This document shows positions 41,708 to 49,111 of a DNA stretch of 64,000 nucleotides, one piece after another; within the stretch, counting starts at the first letter, position 1, and each line of letters begins with the position of its first letter. The notes beneath the pieces were generated by a model, which was not told where the DNA came from, ran no database searches, and saw only the letters and a list, made by a program, of their open reading frames with translations. A program made the translations under genes and the position numbers. This DNA is from DASSQJ01 sp963730165 (GTDB taxonomy: Bacteria; Actinomycetota; Actinomycetes; Actinomycetales; Dermatophilaceae), in the NCBI GenBank assembly GCA_963730165.1, contig CAVSQS010000001.1, positions 558,001-622,000 of the forward strand, read 5' to 3'.

Positions 41708-42714
41708 AGGGTCGCACGAGGAGCGGCCTGGAGACGAAGCTTGCCGATCGGGTTCCCGCAGGACTCGCAGATGCCGTAGGTGCCGTTCTCGAGACGCGCG
41801 AGCGCGTGCTCGTTCTGCTCGAGCATGTCGCGCGCGTTGTTGGCGAGTGAGATCTCCTGCTCGCGCTCGTACGTCTTGGCGCCCGCGTCGGCCTGGTCGT
41901 CGCCCGCCCCGTCGCCCGAGTCACGCATGAGGTCGACGAGGTCGATACGGGCGTGCTCGAGCTCCGCGCGCAGCCCGGCGATGTCGTTCTCGATCTCGGC
42001 ACGGACCTCACGCAGCTCGGCCTCGGTCCACGGCGACTCGTCCGGACGCACCGGCAGGCTCGCGGCGGCGGCCGAGGCCCTGGTCGTCGTGGCCTTCTTG
42101 CCCGTGCTCTTCCTGGCGGAGGCCTTCTTGGCGGGGGTCTTCGTCGCGGGGGCCTTCTTCGCCGCGGCGCTCTTGGACGGGCCGGTGGTGTCCGTGGTCT
42201 TCTCCGTGCTCCTCGGGACGGCCGTGGTGGCCGACGTGGCGGGGGTCTTCTTCGCTGCGGTCTTCTTCGCGGGGGTCTTCGTCGCAGAGGCATTCTTGGC
42301 CGGGGCCTTCTTCGCGGACGCGTTCTTGGCCGGGGCCTTCTTGGCGGGGGCCTTCTTGGCCGGGGCCTTCTTGGCCGGGGCCTTCTTGGCGGGGGCCTTC
42401 GCCGCCGCACTCCCCGTGGCGGAGGCCTTCTTGGTGGCGGCCTTCTTGGTGGCGGCCTTCTTGGTGGCGGCCTTCTTGGTGGCGGCCTTCTTGGTGGCGG
42501 TCTTCTTGGTGGCGGTCTTCTTGGCCACGGTCTGGTTGGCCGCGGTGGTCTTCGTCGCCTCCGCGCCCGTGGTGGAGGACGTCGGTACCGCGGAGGCCTG
42601 TCCGTCGGCGGGCCCCGCGGCAGAGCGCGTGCTGCGGCCGACGGCGCGCTTGGCGGTCTCGACGGTCTTCGCCGCGGTCTGGCGCGCTGCGGAGAGCGTC
42701 CGCTTGACAACCAT
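41671..42714 (-). CDS. DksA/TraR-type zinc-finger protein with histone-H1-like lysine-rich tail
   Basis: The protein has 347 residues. The C-terminal 110 residues (about 235-347) are a DksA/TraR domain: a coiled-coil-forming helix (WTEAELREVRAEIENDIAGLRAELEHARIDLVDL) and a C4 zinc finger (CESCGNPI...LCMPCK). The first 225 residues are low-complexity Ala/Lys/Thr/Pro with repeated KKAAT and AKKAP units, like histone H1 tails. The usual stand-alone family protein is near 130 residues. The domain binds the RNA polymerase secondary channel in relatives, and the tail should bind DNA or RNA. It is first in an operon with lspA. Confidence 0.9.
   Translation of the reverse strand: MVVKRTLSAARQTAAKTVETAKRAVGRSTRSAAGPADGQASAVPTSSTTGAEATKTTAANQTVAKKTATKKTATKKAATKKAATKKAATKKAATKKASATGSAAAKAPAKKAPAKKAPAKKAPAKKAPAKNASAKKAPAKNASATKTPAKKTAAKKTPATSATTAVPRSTEKTTDTTGPSKSAAAKKAPATKTPAKKASARKSTGKKATTTRASAAAASLPVRPDESPWTEAELREVRAEIENDIAGLRAELEHARIDLVDLMRDSGDGAGDDQADAGAKTYEREQEISLANNARDMLEQNEHALARLENGTYGICESCGNPIGKLRLQAAPRATLCMPCKTQQERR
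42297..42403 (-). repeat. Tandem 15-base repeats encoding AKKAP units
   Basis: About seven units of the GGGGCCTTCTTGGCC type encode alternating AKKAP and AKNAS pentapeptides in the DksA-like protein. Small unit-to-unit differences show slippage followed by drift. The unit number could vary between strains. Confidence 0.75.
42428..42526 (-). repeat. Near-perfect tandem 15-base repeats encoding KKAAT/KKTAT
   Basis: Six full units of TTCTTGGTGGCGGCC (the last two with GGTC at the end) run head to tail from 42428 and encode KKAAT or KKTAT in the lysine-rich tail. Their near-identity implies recent expansion. Confidence 0.85.
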
Positions 42715-42837
42715 GGGAACCCACTTCCGGGTCGGGGCGCGGACCGGAAGGCCCGCTGGTGGGGGCGAGGATACGGCCCGGACGAAGCATCCTCAACGAG
42801 CGAAACACCAGACCGGGCGTGACGTCGCCGACACACG

Positions 42838-42870
42838 GATGCGGGGCCCGGGTGTTCCGGGCCCCGCATC
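42838..42870 (-). terminator. Strong hairpin terminator after divIVA
   Basis: A perfect 14-base stem (GATGCGGGGCCCGG at 42838-42851, right arm 42857-42870) with a five-base loop begins eight bases after the divIVA stop on the minus strand. It separates divIVA from the DksA-like/lspA operon. Confidence 0.85.
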
Positions 42871-42878
42871 GGGTCGTG

Positions 42879-44288
42879 TCAGCTCTGGTGCTCGGGCTGA
42901 GGCTGGGCCGGCTCCGCCACCTCGGCCTCGGCGCCGTCGGCACCACCGACGTTCTTGAGGTCCTCGAGCTGTGCCGCGATGTAGTCGTGCAGGCGGCTGC
43001 GGTAGTCGCGCTCGAACCCGCGCAGCTCCTCGATCTTGCGCTCGAGCAGTCCGCGCTCGCGACCGAGCTCCTCGAGGATGGAGGCCTTCTTCTGCTGGGC
43101 CTCGGCGACCATCCCCGTCGAGCGCTCCCGCGCCTCCGTGAGCATCTCGTCACGCTGCGTCGTCGCCGTGCCGATCATCTCGTCCCGCTTCGCGGTCGCC
43201 GTGGAGATCATCTCGTCCCGCTTGGCGGTCGCCGTGGAGATCAGCTCGTCGTGCTGCTGCTGCGCGGTCTCGATGAGCTCGTCGTGGCGGCTCTGGGCCG
43301 AGCTCACGAGCTCGTCGTGCTTGCGCTGGCCGGTGCTGACGAGCTCGTCGTGGCGGCGCTGACCCTCGTCCACGAGCTCGTCACGACGGGCCTCACCGGC
43401 GGCGACGTGCTCGTCGTGGAGGCGCTGGGCCAGGGCGATGACCCCGGCGGCGCTGGCGCCGCCTCCGGCACCGGCGAGCGCGGCGGCACCGAGGTCGGAG
43501 GCGCCTCCACCCTGCTGGGCTGCCTGCTGCGCGGCCTGCTCGGCCTTCTGCGCCCGCTCCTCGGCCTGGGCCACCCGCTGGTCGGCCTCACGCTGCAGCT
43601 CCTCGAGGCGCGAGCGGAGCGCGGTCACCTCCTCGTCGCCGGACGCTCCGGCCTCGTCGCGAGCGGCCAGAGCCTGGTCACGCTCGGACTCGACGGAGCC
43701 CAGCTGCTGGCGGCTGCCCTCGAGCTCACCCTCGAGCTGGCGGACGCGGTCCTCGAGCTCGGCGGCGCGACGCTCGGCCTCACCGGCGCGACCCTCGACC
43801 TCGCCCCGCCCCGACTCGTGCTGCGCCAGGGACTGCTCGAGCTCGGCGACCCGGCGCCGCATCTCCTCGGCCTCGGTCTCGAGCTCGGAGTTGCGGTGCT
43901 CGAGCTGCCCGACCTTGCCCTGGAGCTCGGCGGCCCGCGTCTCGCTGTCGCCGCTCTTGTTCTCGAACTCCCCGAGACGTGCGGTCAGCTCGCTGCGGGT
44001 GCCCTCGAGCTCGGAGACCCGTGCGGCGAGACCCGCGTTCTTCGCGCGCAGCTCCTCCAGCTCGCGCGAGGAGGCATCGGCCTCGGCGCGGGAGACCACC
44101 GGGGCCATGCCCTTGCCCTCACGGCAGGTGTTCAGCTCACCCCGCAGGTCGTCGGACTCCTTCGACATCCGTCGCATCTCGGCGACGATGTCGTCGAGGA
44201 AGTCGTCGACCTCCCGCTCGTCGTACCCGCGACGGAACTGGGTCTGGGTGAACGTCTTGTTCAGGACGTCCTCGGGCGTGAGAGCCAT
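42879..44288 (-). CDS. divIVA: DivIVA/Wag31 polar growth scaffold
   Basis: The protein has 469 residues from the ATG at 44288, with AGGAG six bases upstream. The N-terminal DivIVA membrane-binding domain (ALTPEDVLNKTFTQTQFRRGYDEREVDDFLDDIVAEM) is followed by long coiled coil (about 60-240) and an Ala/Gly-rich hinge (about 242-285). Eight 11-residue R/K-H/R-D-E repeats (about 300-387), another coiled coil and an acidic Pro/Gln tail complete it. It marks negatively curved membrane at poles and septa and recruits the wall synthesis machinery. Typical Wag31 is 260-300 residues, so this form is much enlarged. Confidence 0.95.
   Translation of the reverse strand: MALTPEDVLNKTFTQTQFRRGYDEREVDDFLDDIVAEMRRMSKESDDLRGELNTCREGKGMAPVVSRAEADASSRELEELRAKNAGLAARVSELEGTRSELTARLGEFENKSGDSETRAAELQGKVGQLEHRNSELETEAEEMRRRVAELEQSLAQHESGRGEVEGRAGEAERRAAELEDRVRQLEGELEGSRQQLGSVESERDQALAARDEAGASGDEEVTALRSRLEELQREADQRVAQAEERAQKAEQAAQQAAQQGGGASDLGAAALAGAGGGASAAGVIALAQRLHDEHVAAGEARRDELVDEGQRRHDELVSTGQRKHDELVSSAQSRHDELIETAQQQHDELISTATAKRDEMISTATAKRDEMIGTATTQRDEMLTEARERSTGMVAEAQQKKASILEELGRERGLLERKIEELRGFERDYRSRLHDYIAAQLEDLKNVGGADGAEAEVAEPAQPQPEHQS
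43128..43391 (-). repeat. Eight 11-residue (33-base) repeats within divIVA
   Basis: Units such as RRHDELVSTGQ, RKHDELVSSAQ, SRHDELIETAQ and AKRDEMISTAT follow each other without gaps at about residues 300-387. The 11-residue (hendecad) period predicts a nearly straight or right-handed coiled coil, unlike the heptad coils around it. Confidence 0.85.
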
Positions 44289-44456
44289 GTGCAACTCCTG
44301 TGGGTGGCCGACGGGTCACGGGTCGGTTCGTCGAGGCACCTGCGAGGCGTCGCGGCGATCCGGGCGAGCCCCAGCGTACGGGATGACGGGGCTCCCGTGA
44401 CAGGTGTGATTTGCAGGGAGTGCGCCGCGCCCTCCGACCCGAGGGTCGAACCGTGC

Positions 44457-44735
44457 TCAGGAGAGCACGAGGTAGAGGATGTAGACCCCGATGAACAGCA
44501 CCATGAACGACAGGTCCAGGCTCATCCCGCCGAGGCGCAGCGGGGGGATCACCTTCCGGAGGGCCCGCAGCGGCGGCTCGGTCAGGGTGTAGACCGGCTC
44601 GGCGATCAGGAGCACGATGCCGCGGGGGCGCCAGTCGCGGGCGAACATCCGGATCCAGTCGAAGACGACGCGACCGACGAGCACGAGGAGGTAGAGGAAG
44701 ACGACGAACGCCAGGACCTCGAGCACGGTGGTCAT
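44457..44735 (-). CDS. yggT: YggT family membrane protein
   Basis: This 92-residue protein has two YggT hydrophobic segments, LEVLAFVVFLYLLVLVGRVVFDWI and LDLSFMVLFIGVYILYLVL. They flank the conserved loop with AEPVYTLTEPPLRALRKVIPPLRLGG. Its place between sepF and divIVA is conserved in actinobacteria and Firmicutes, which suggests a role near the division machinery; the exact function is unknown. Confidence 0.93.
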   Translation of the reverse strand: MTTVLEVLAFVVFLYLLVLVGRVVFDWIRMFARDWRPRGIVLLIAEPVYTLTEPPLRALRKVIPPLRLGGMSLDLSFMVLFIGVYILYLVLS

Positions 44736-44783
44736 GGCACGACAGTGTCGCCCATCGGTCCCCCCGTCACCGAACCGGGGTCG

Positions 44784-45254
44784 TCAGCTCTGGTTGAACA
44801 CACCGCGACCGGCGACGGCCAGGTTCTCCTCGGCGTTGACCTCGACGGTCTCGGGCGACAGGAGGAACACCTTGCTCGTGACCCGCTCGATGCTGCCGTG
44901 CAGCCCGAAGACCAGGCCCGCGGCGAAGTCGACGAGCCGCTTGGCGTCGGAGTCGCTCATGTCGGTGAGGTTCATGATGACCGGCACGCCGTCGCGGAAG
45001 TTCTCGCCGATCGTCTTGGCCTCGTTGTACGTGCGGGGGTGGATCGTCGTGATGCGCGACATGCTCCCGGCCTCCGGCTGGCGAACGACCTCGGCCACCG
45101 CACGGCGCGTGGGCAGGGGCGTCACGTCGGCGTGGTGCTCCACGTGGTCCTCCTCGGCGTGCTCGTCGTAACCGTCGTAGTACTCGTCGTCGTAGCGGCC
45201 CTGGTCCTCGGCGAGGCCCAGGTAGACCATCGTCTTGCGCAGCGCGCCTGCCAT
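44784..45254 (-). CDS. sepF: Cell division protein SepF
   Basis: This 156-residue protein has an N-terminal membrane-targeting amphipathic helix (AGALRKTMVYLGL), an acidic Tyr/Asp/His linker (about 15-45) and the compact SepF core (about 65-150: ITTIHPRTYNEAKTIGENFRDGVPVIMNLTDM). It links the FtsZ C-terminal peptide to the membrane and replaces FtsA in actinobacteria, which is consistent with the absence of ftsA in this cluster. It lies 54 bases after yggS. Confidence 0.96.
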   Translation of the reverse strand: MAGALRKTMVYLGLAEDQGRYDDEYYDGYDEHAEEDHVEHHADVTPLPTRRAVAEVVRQPEAGSMSRITTIHPRTYNEAKTIGENFRDGVPVIMNLTDMSDSDAKRLVDFAAGLVFGLHGSIERVTSKVFLLSPETVEVNAEENLAVAGRGVFNQS

Positions 45255-45308
45255 GAGTGCTCCTCGGTCGTCGGCCCCGCCTGACCGGGTGCCGCGTCGT
45301 GACCGAAG

Positions 45309-46004
45309 TTACCGGTGTGACGGACGAGAACCGAGGATTGCCGAGCCGACACGCAGGTGTGTCGCACCCTCGGCGATCGCGTCCTCGAGATCGGCACTCA
45401 TGCCGGCCGACACCCACCGGGCGGCCGGGTGCCGCTCGCGGACCGCCGCCGCGGTCTGCCGCAGCCGGGCGAAGGCCGGGCGCGGCTCCTCCCCCAGCGG
45501 TGCCACCGCCATGACACCGCGCAGGCGCAGGTGCTCGCACGCGGCCACGGCGTCGGCCAGGTCGAGCACCTCCGCCGGAGCCGCGCCCCCGCGCCCGCCG
45601 CTGCGGTCGAGGCCGACCTGGACGAGGGCGTCGAGCACCCTGCCCTCCCGCCCTGCGGCGCGGTCGAGCGCCCCGACCAGGCGCAGACGGTCCACCGAGT
45701 GGACGACGTCGGCGTAACGGGCCACCGATCCGGCCTTGTTCGTCTGCAGCTGGCCGATGAAGTGGATCGTCAACCGCTCCCGGTGGGCGAGCTCCGCGCA
45801 CTTCGCGGCTGCCTCCTGGTCGCGGTTCTCGCCGATGTCGGTGACGCCGAGCTCGGCGAGCAGGTCGACGTCGCCGGCCGGGAAGTACTTGGTGACGACG
45901 ACGAGCGTGGGCTCGTCGTCGCGTCCGGCGGCGGCGACGGCCGCGGCGATCCGTTCGCGGACAGCGGCGAGCCCGGCCGCCAGCTCGTCGCGGCGCGCGC
46001 TCAC
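45309..46004 (-). CDS. yggS: YggS/PLPBP family pyridoxal-phosphate-binding protein
   Basis: This 231-residue single-domain TIM-barrel protein binds PLP but has no known catalysis; it maintains B6 and amino acid homeostasis. The PLP lysine lies in LVVVTKYFPAGDV (Lys39), and the family motifs GENRDQEA, HFIGQLQTNK and the phosphate-binding SAGMSADLEDAI...LRVGSAILG are present. The GTG start overlaps the pgeF stop (GTGA). In actinobacteria it regularly lies next to sepF. Confidence 0.95.
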   Translation of the reverse strand: MSARRDELAAGLAAVRERIAAAVAAAGRDDEPTLVVVTKYFPAGDVDLLAELGVTDIGENRDQEAAAKCAELAHRERLTIHFIGQLQTNKAGSVARYADVVHSVDRLRLVGALDRAAGREGRVLDALVQVGLDRSGGRGGAAPAEVLDLADAVAACEHLRLRGVMAVAPLGEEPRPAFARLRQTAAAVRERHPAARWVSAGMSADLEDAIAEGATHLRVGSAILGSRPSHR

Positions 46005-46708
46005 CGGGTCGCCCTCGCGACGAGGCCGGCGAACCGTCCCGTCGTGCCGTCACGGCGGTAGGAGTAGAGGTCCTCGCGCTCGCGGGTGCAGCCCGGTAGC
46101 CAGCGGACCTCGACGTCCGCGCGCCGGAGCTGGGCGACGACGCCGGCGGCGACGTCGATCGCGGGGGTCCCGGTCCAGGAGACGGTCGCGCTGAGCGGCT
46201 CGGTGCGGGCGGCGCCTGCGCGCATCTCCTCGGGCACCTCGTAGCAGCGTCCGCACACCGACGGCCCGACGACCGCCTCCACCGTCCGGGCCCCCAGGGT
46301 CCGCATCCGCTCGACGGCCCGCGGCACGACGCCCGCCAGCATCCCCGGACGGCCCGCGTGCACCGCCGCGACGACCCCCTCCGGGCTCGCGAGGAGGACC
46401 GGCACGCAGTCGGCGACGAGCACGGCCAGGGCCAGGTTCTCGGAGGTTGTGACGAGCGCGTCGCACCGCGGCGCGGTCTCGGGTACCCGGTCGATGACGG
46501 CGACCTCGGATCCGTGGCACTGGTCCATGAAGACGACGGGCCGGCCGACGCGCTCGCGCAGGAGGCGCCGGTTCTCGGCGACGGCCGCGGGGTCGTCCCC
46601 CACGTGGAGGGCGAGGTCGAGGCCGGACCACGGCCCGGTGCTCACTCCGCCCGAGCGGTCGGTGAGCCACCGCTGCGCCCCGGGGGACTCGTCGTACCAG
46701 CCGTCCAC
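46001..46708 (-). CDS. pgeF: PgeF (YfiH/DUF152) purine nucleoside phosphorylase-like protein
   Basis: The protein has 235 residues from the GTG at 46708. It has the zinc-centred active site of the family: QCHGSEVAVI (His), ADCVPVLLA (Cys) and VHAGRPGMLAGV (His). Members were once called laccase-domain proteins; they act on purine nucleosides and in some bacteria correct L-Ser misincorporation into peptidoglycan. That fits its position right after ftsZ in the cell wall cluster. A strong terminator separates it from ftsZ. Confidence 0.93.
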   Translation of the reverse strand: MDGWYDESPGAQRWLTDRSGGVSTGPWSGLDLALHVGDDPAAVAENRRLLRERVGRPVVFMDQCHGSEVAVIDRVPETAPRCDALVTTSENLALAVLVADCVPVLLASPEGVVAAVHAGRPGMLAGVVPRAVERMRTLGARTVEAVVGPSVCGRCYEVPEEMRAGAARTEPLSATVSWTGTPAIDVAAGVVAQLRRADVEVRWLPGCTREREDLYSYRRDGTTGRFAGLVARATR

Positions 46709-46724
46709 GCCCCCACCGTAGACG

Positions 46725-46763
46725 CGCGCGGGGCGGGCCGGAGGACCCGGCCCGCCCCGCGCG
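46725..46763 (-). terminator. Very strong hairpin terminator after ftsZ
   Basis: A perfect 17-base stem (arms 46725-46741 and 46747-46763, left arm CGCGCGGGGCGGGCCGG) encloses a five-base loop, ten bases past the ftsZ stop. It should largely separate ftsZ from pgeF-yggS-sepF transcription. Confidence 0.85.
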
Positions 46764-46773
46764 TCGCGGTGCC

Positions 46774-48078
46774 CTACTTGAGGAAGTCGGGGACGTCGAG
46801 GTCGTCGTTCTCGTCGAAGGTCACGGTGCGCGGAGGGGTCGTGCGCACCGGCTCCGGCGGGGTCGACTCGCGCTCGGTGCTCACGGCACCCTCCTCACGC
46901 GGCGCCTCGGCCTCCTCGGGCCGCTCGACGGGGGTAGGAGCGGACGGGGCCGCGTGCGCCGGCACGTGCTCCGGCGCCGGCGCCGCGCCTGCGGCACTGA
47001 ACGGGGAGTGCGAGCCGGAGCCGTTCTGAGCGCTCGCCGGCGCGGCCGAGCCGGTGGCCGGGGTCGACGGCGGCGGAACGGGCCGACCCTGGATGGTGCC
47101 GAGTGCGCGGTCGTCGGCCCGGCGGGCCGGGGCGCCGCCGTCGAAGCCCGCCGCGATGACGGTGACGCGCACCTCGTCGCCGAGGGCGTCGTCGATGACG
47201 GCCCCGAAGATGATGTTCGCCTCGGGGTGCGCGGCCTCCTGGACGAGGCGGGCCGCCTCGTTGATCTCGAAGAGGCCGAGGTCGCTGCCGCCCTGGATGG
47301 AGAGCAGCACGCCGTGGGCGCCGTCGATGCTCGCCTCGAGCAGCGGGCTGGAGATGGCGAGCTCGGCGGCCTGGACCGCGCGGTCCTCGCCGCGGGCCGA
47401 GCCGATGCCCATGAGGGCCGAGCCCGCCCCCTGCATCACCGACTTCACGTCGGCGAAGTCGAGATTGATCAGGCCGGGGGTGGTGATGAGGTCGGTGATC
47501 CCCTGGACGCCGGAGAGGAGCACCTGGTCGGCACTGCGGAAGGCGTCGAGCATCGACACACCGCGGTCGCTGATCGACAGCAGCCGGTCGTTGGGGATGA
47601 CGATGAGGGTGTCGACCTCCTCGCGCAGGGCCGCGATGCCGGTCTCGGCCTGGTTCGCGCGCCGGCGGCCCTCGAAGGTGAACGGCCGGGTGACGACGCC
47701 GATCGTGAGCGCGCCCAGGCCCTTGGCGATCCGCGCGACGACCGGCGCCCCACCGGTGCCGGTGCCGCCGCCCTCGCCCGCGGTGACGAACACCATGTCG
47801 GCACCCCTGAGGACCTCCTCGATCTCCTCGGCGTGGTCCTCGGCCGCCTTGCGGCCGACGTCGGGGTCGGCGCCCGCGCCGAGACCCCGGGTGAGCTCGC
47901 GGCCGACGTCGAGCTTGACGTCGGCGTCGCTCATGAGGAGCGCCTGGGCGTCGGTGTTGACGGCGATGAACTCGACCCCCTTGAGGCCGACCTCGATCAT
48001 CCGGTTGATGGCGTTGACACCGCCGCCGCCGATGCCGACGACCTTGATGACGGCGAGGTAGTTCTGGGGTGCTGCCAC
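46774..48078 (-). CDS. ftsZ: Cell division GTPase FtsZ
   Basis: The protein has 434 residues from the GTG at 48078, behind GGAAGG; a TTG at 48102 in frame is less likely because the family begins AAPQNYLAVIKVVGIGGGG. The tubulin-like GTPase core has the GGGTGTG signature (AGEGGGTGTGGAP) and the T7 loop NLDFADVKSVM. A variable Pro/Ala/Glu linker (about 315-420) leads to the conserved C-terminal peptide DDLDVPDFLK, which binds SepF and FtsW. It polymerises into the Z-ring. Confidence 0.98.
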   Translation of the reverse strand: MAAPQNYLAVIKVVGIGGGGVNAINRMIEVGLKGVEFIAVNTDAQALLMSDADVKLDVGRELTRGLGAGADPDVGRKAAEDHAEEIEEVLRGADMVFVTAGEGGGTGTGGAPVVARIAKGLGALTIGVVTRPFTFEGRRRANQAETGIAALREEVDTLIVIPNDRLLSISDRGVSMLDAFRSADQVLLSGVQGITDLITTPGLINLDFADVKSVMQGAGSALMGIGSARGEDRAVQAAELAISSPLLEASIDGAHGVLLSIQGGSDLGLFEINEAARLVQEAAHPEANIIFGAVIDDALGDEVRVTVIAAGFDGGAPARRADDRALGTIQGRPVPPPSTPATGSAAPASAQNGSGSHSPFSAAGAAPAPEHVPAHAAPSAPTPVERPEEAEAPREEGAVSTERESTPPEPVRTTPPRTVTFDENDDLDVPDFLK

Positions 48079-48138
48079 GGCGAGTGCCTTCCACTGGTTC
48101 AACGCGATCGGGCGGTCCGGACCCGGCCCCCGAAACCC

Positions 48139-48153
48139 TCAAGGTTTCCTTGA
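48139..48153 (-). promoter_or_regulatory. Inverted repeat in the ftsQ-ftsZ promoter gap
   Basis: TCAAGG (48139-48144) and CCTTGA (48148-48153) flank three bases. The site lies about 65 bases before the ftsZ start in a 289-base gap, the largest inside the cluster, where ftsZ-specific promoters are expected. The rest of the gap shows nothing further that I can name. Confidence 0.4.
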
Positions 48154-48367
48154 CAGTCACGGTTTGGACGCGGTATCGATGACGACGACGCTAGGTCGCC
48201 CCCCGGGGTCCTGCAAACTACCCGGTGGCGTGTCGCGACATCATCGGCGACAAATCCTGCCACCCGCGGTGACAGGCGTCGCACCTGCACCACGCGCACC
48301 ATACGTCACACGAGAGGACCATCGTCACGGGGCGGGGTGCCCGGGGTCGCCACCGCAGGTGGCCGGG

Positions 48368-49111
48368 TCAGCGGGTCACCGGGGTGTCGGGCGCGCTGAC
48401 GTCGATGACCTTGGCCTTCGTCGAGAGCAGGGCCCGGATGATCTCGACCTTGCGCTCCGCCTCGTCGGCCCCGCCCCAGACGACGGTGCGCTTCCCGAGC
48501 GTGACGGTCGCGAGGTCGGCACTGCTGACGCTCACCGCCGACACCTTGTCGGCGAGGTCGGCCGGCAGGGCCTCGAGGAGCGTCAGGGCCGTGCGCAGAG
48601 CCGCGGGTGTCGTTCCCCGCTCGCCCTTCGCGGTGACGACGGGGATCCCGGGCGGCGCCTTCGACACGACCCCGAACGCCACACCGGTCGCGTCCACGAC
48701 CTCGAGTCGACCCTGAGGGTCGCGCACGACGATGGCCGCGGTGCGCGGCACGACCTGCACCTCGAGGGTGGACGGCCAGGCCCGGCGGACCGAGACCTCG
48801 GCGATGGTCACCCGCTCACGGACCCGTGCCTCGATGGCGGCCGTGTCGACCCGGACGAGGGGCGTCCCGTCCGGCACCTCGACGAGGGCCGCCACGGCAT
48901 CCCGTTCGGCCCCGCTCACGCCGACGACGCGCACCTCGCGGACGGCCAGCACGTCGCTCCACCCGACCACCCACGCCACCCCCGCGAGCAGTCCGACGGT
49001 GAGGACGGCGGCCACCGCGCGCCGCCACGGCCGGCGTCGGTGCGAGAGCGCGCGGTCGCGGAAGCGGGTCGCCGACGAGGCGACGCCGCGCTGGGTGGTG
49101 GCGCTGCTCAT
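48368..49111 (-). CDS. ftsQ: Cell division protein FtsQ (POTRA domain)
   Basis: This 247-residue bitopic protein has a basic cytoplasmic tail, one helix (AAVLTVGLLAGVAWVVGW, about 33-50) and an extracellular POTRA domain (VREVRVVGVSGAERDAVAALV...). An FtsQ/DivIB domain follows (WPSTLEVQVVPRTAAIVVRD). It joins FtsL and a FtsB-like partner to activate septal wall synthesis. It overlaps the murC stop by four bases. Confidence 0.95.
   Translation of the reverse strand: MSSATTQRGVASSATRFRDRALSHRRRPWRRAVAAVLTVGLLAGVAWVVGWSDVLAVREVRVVGVSGAERDAVAALVEVPDGTPLVRVDTAAIEARVRERVTIAEVSVRRAWPSTLEVQVVPRTAAIVVRDPQGRLEVVDATGVAFGVVSKAPPGIPVVTAKGERGTTPAALRTALTLLEALPADLADKVSAVSVSSADLATVTLGKRTVVWGGADEAERKVEIIRALLSTKAKVIDVSAPDTPVTR

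Noticed and set aside
42297..42526. CRISPR-like array of short repeats
   Set aside because: The 15-base units are contiguous without spacers, lie in frame within a coding region and encode pentapeptides; no cas genes are present.
41953..42822. A Gly/Arg/Leu repeat protein on the plus strand opposite the DksA-like gene
   Set aside because: The repeats are the complement of the lysine-rich tail codons; the minus frame ends in a real C4 zinc-finger domain.
46725..46763. Long inverted repeat as a transposon end
   Set aside because: It is a compact stem with a five-base loop right after the ftsZ stop, which is terminator geometry, and no transposase is nearby.
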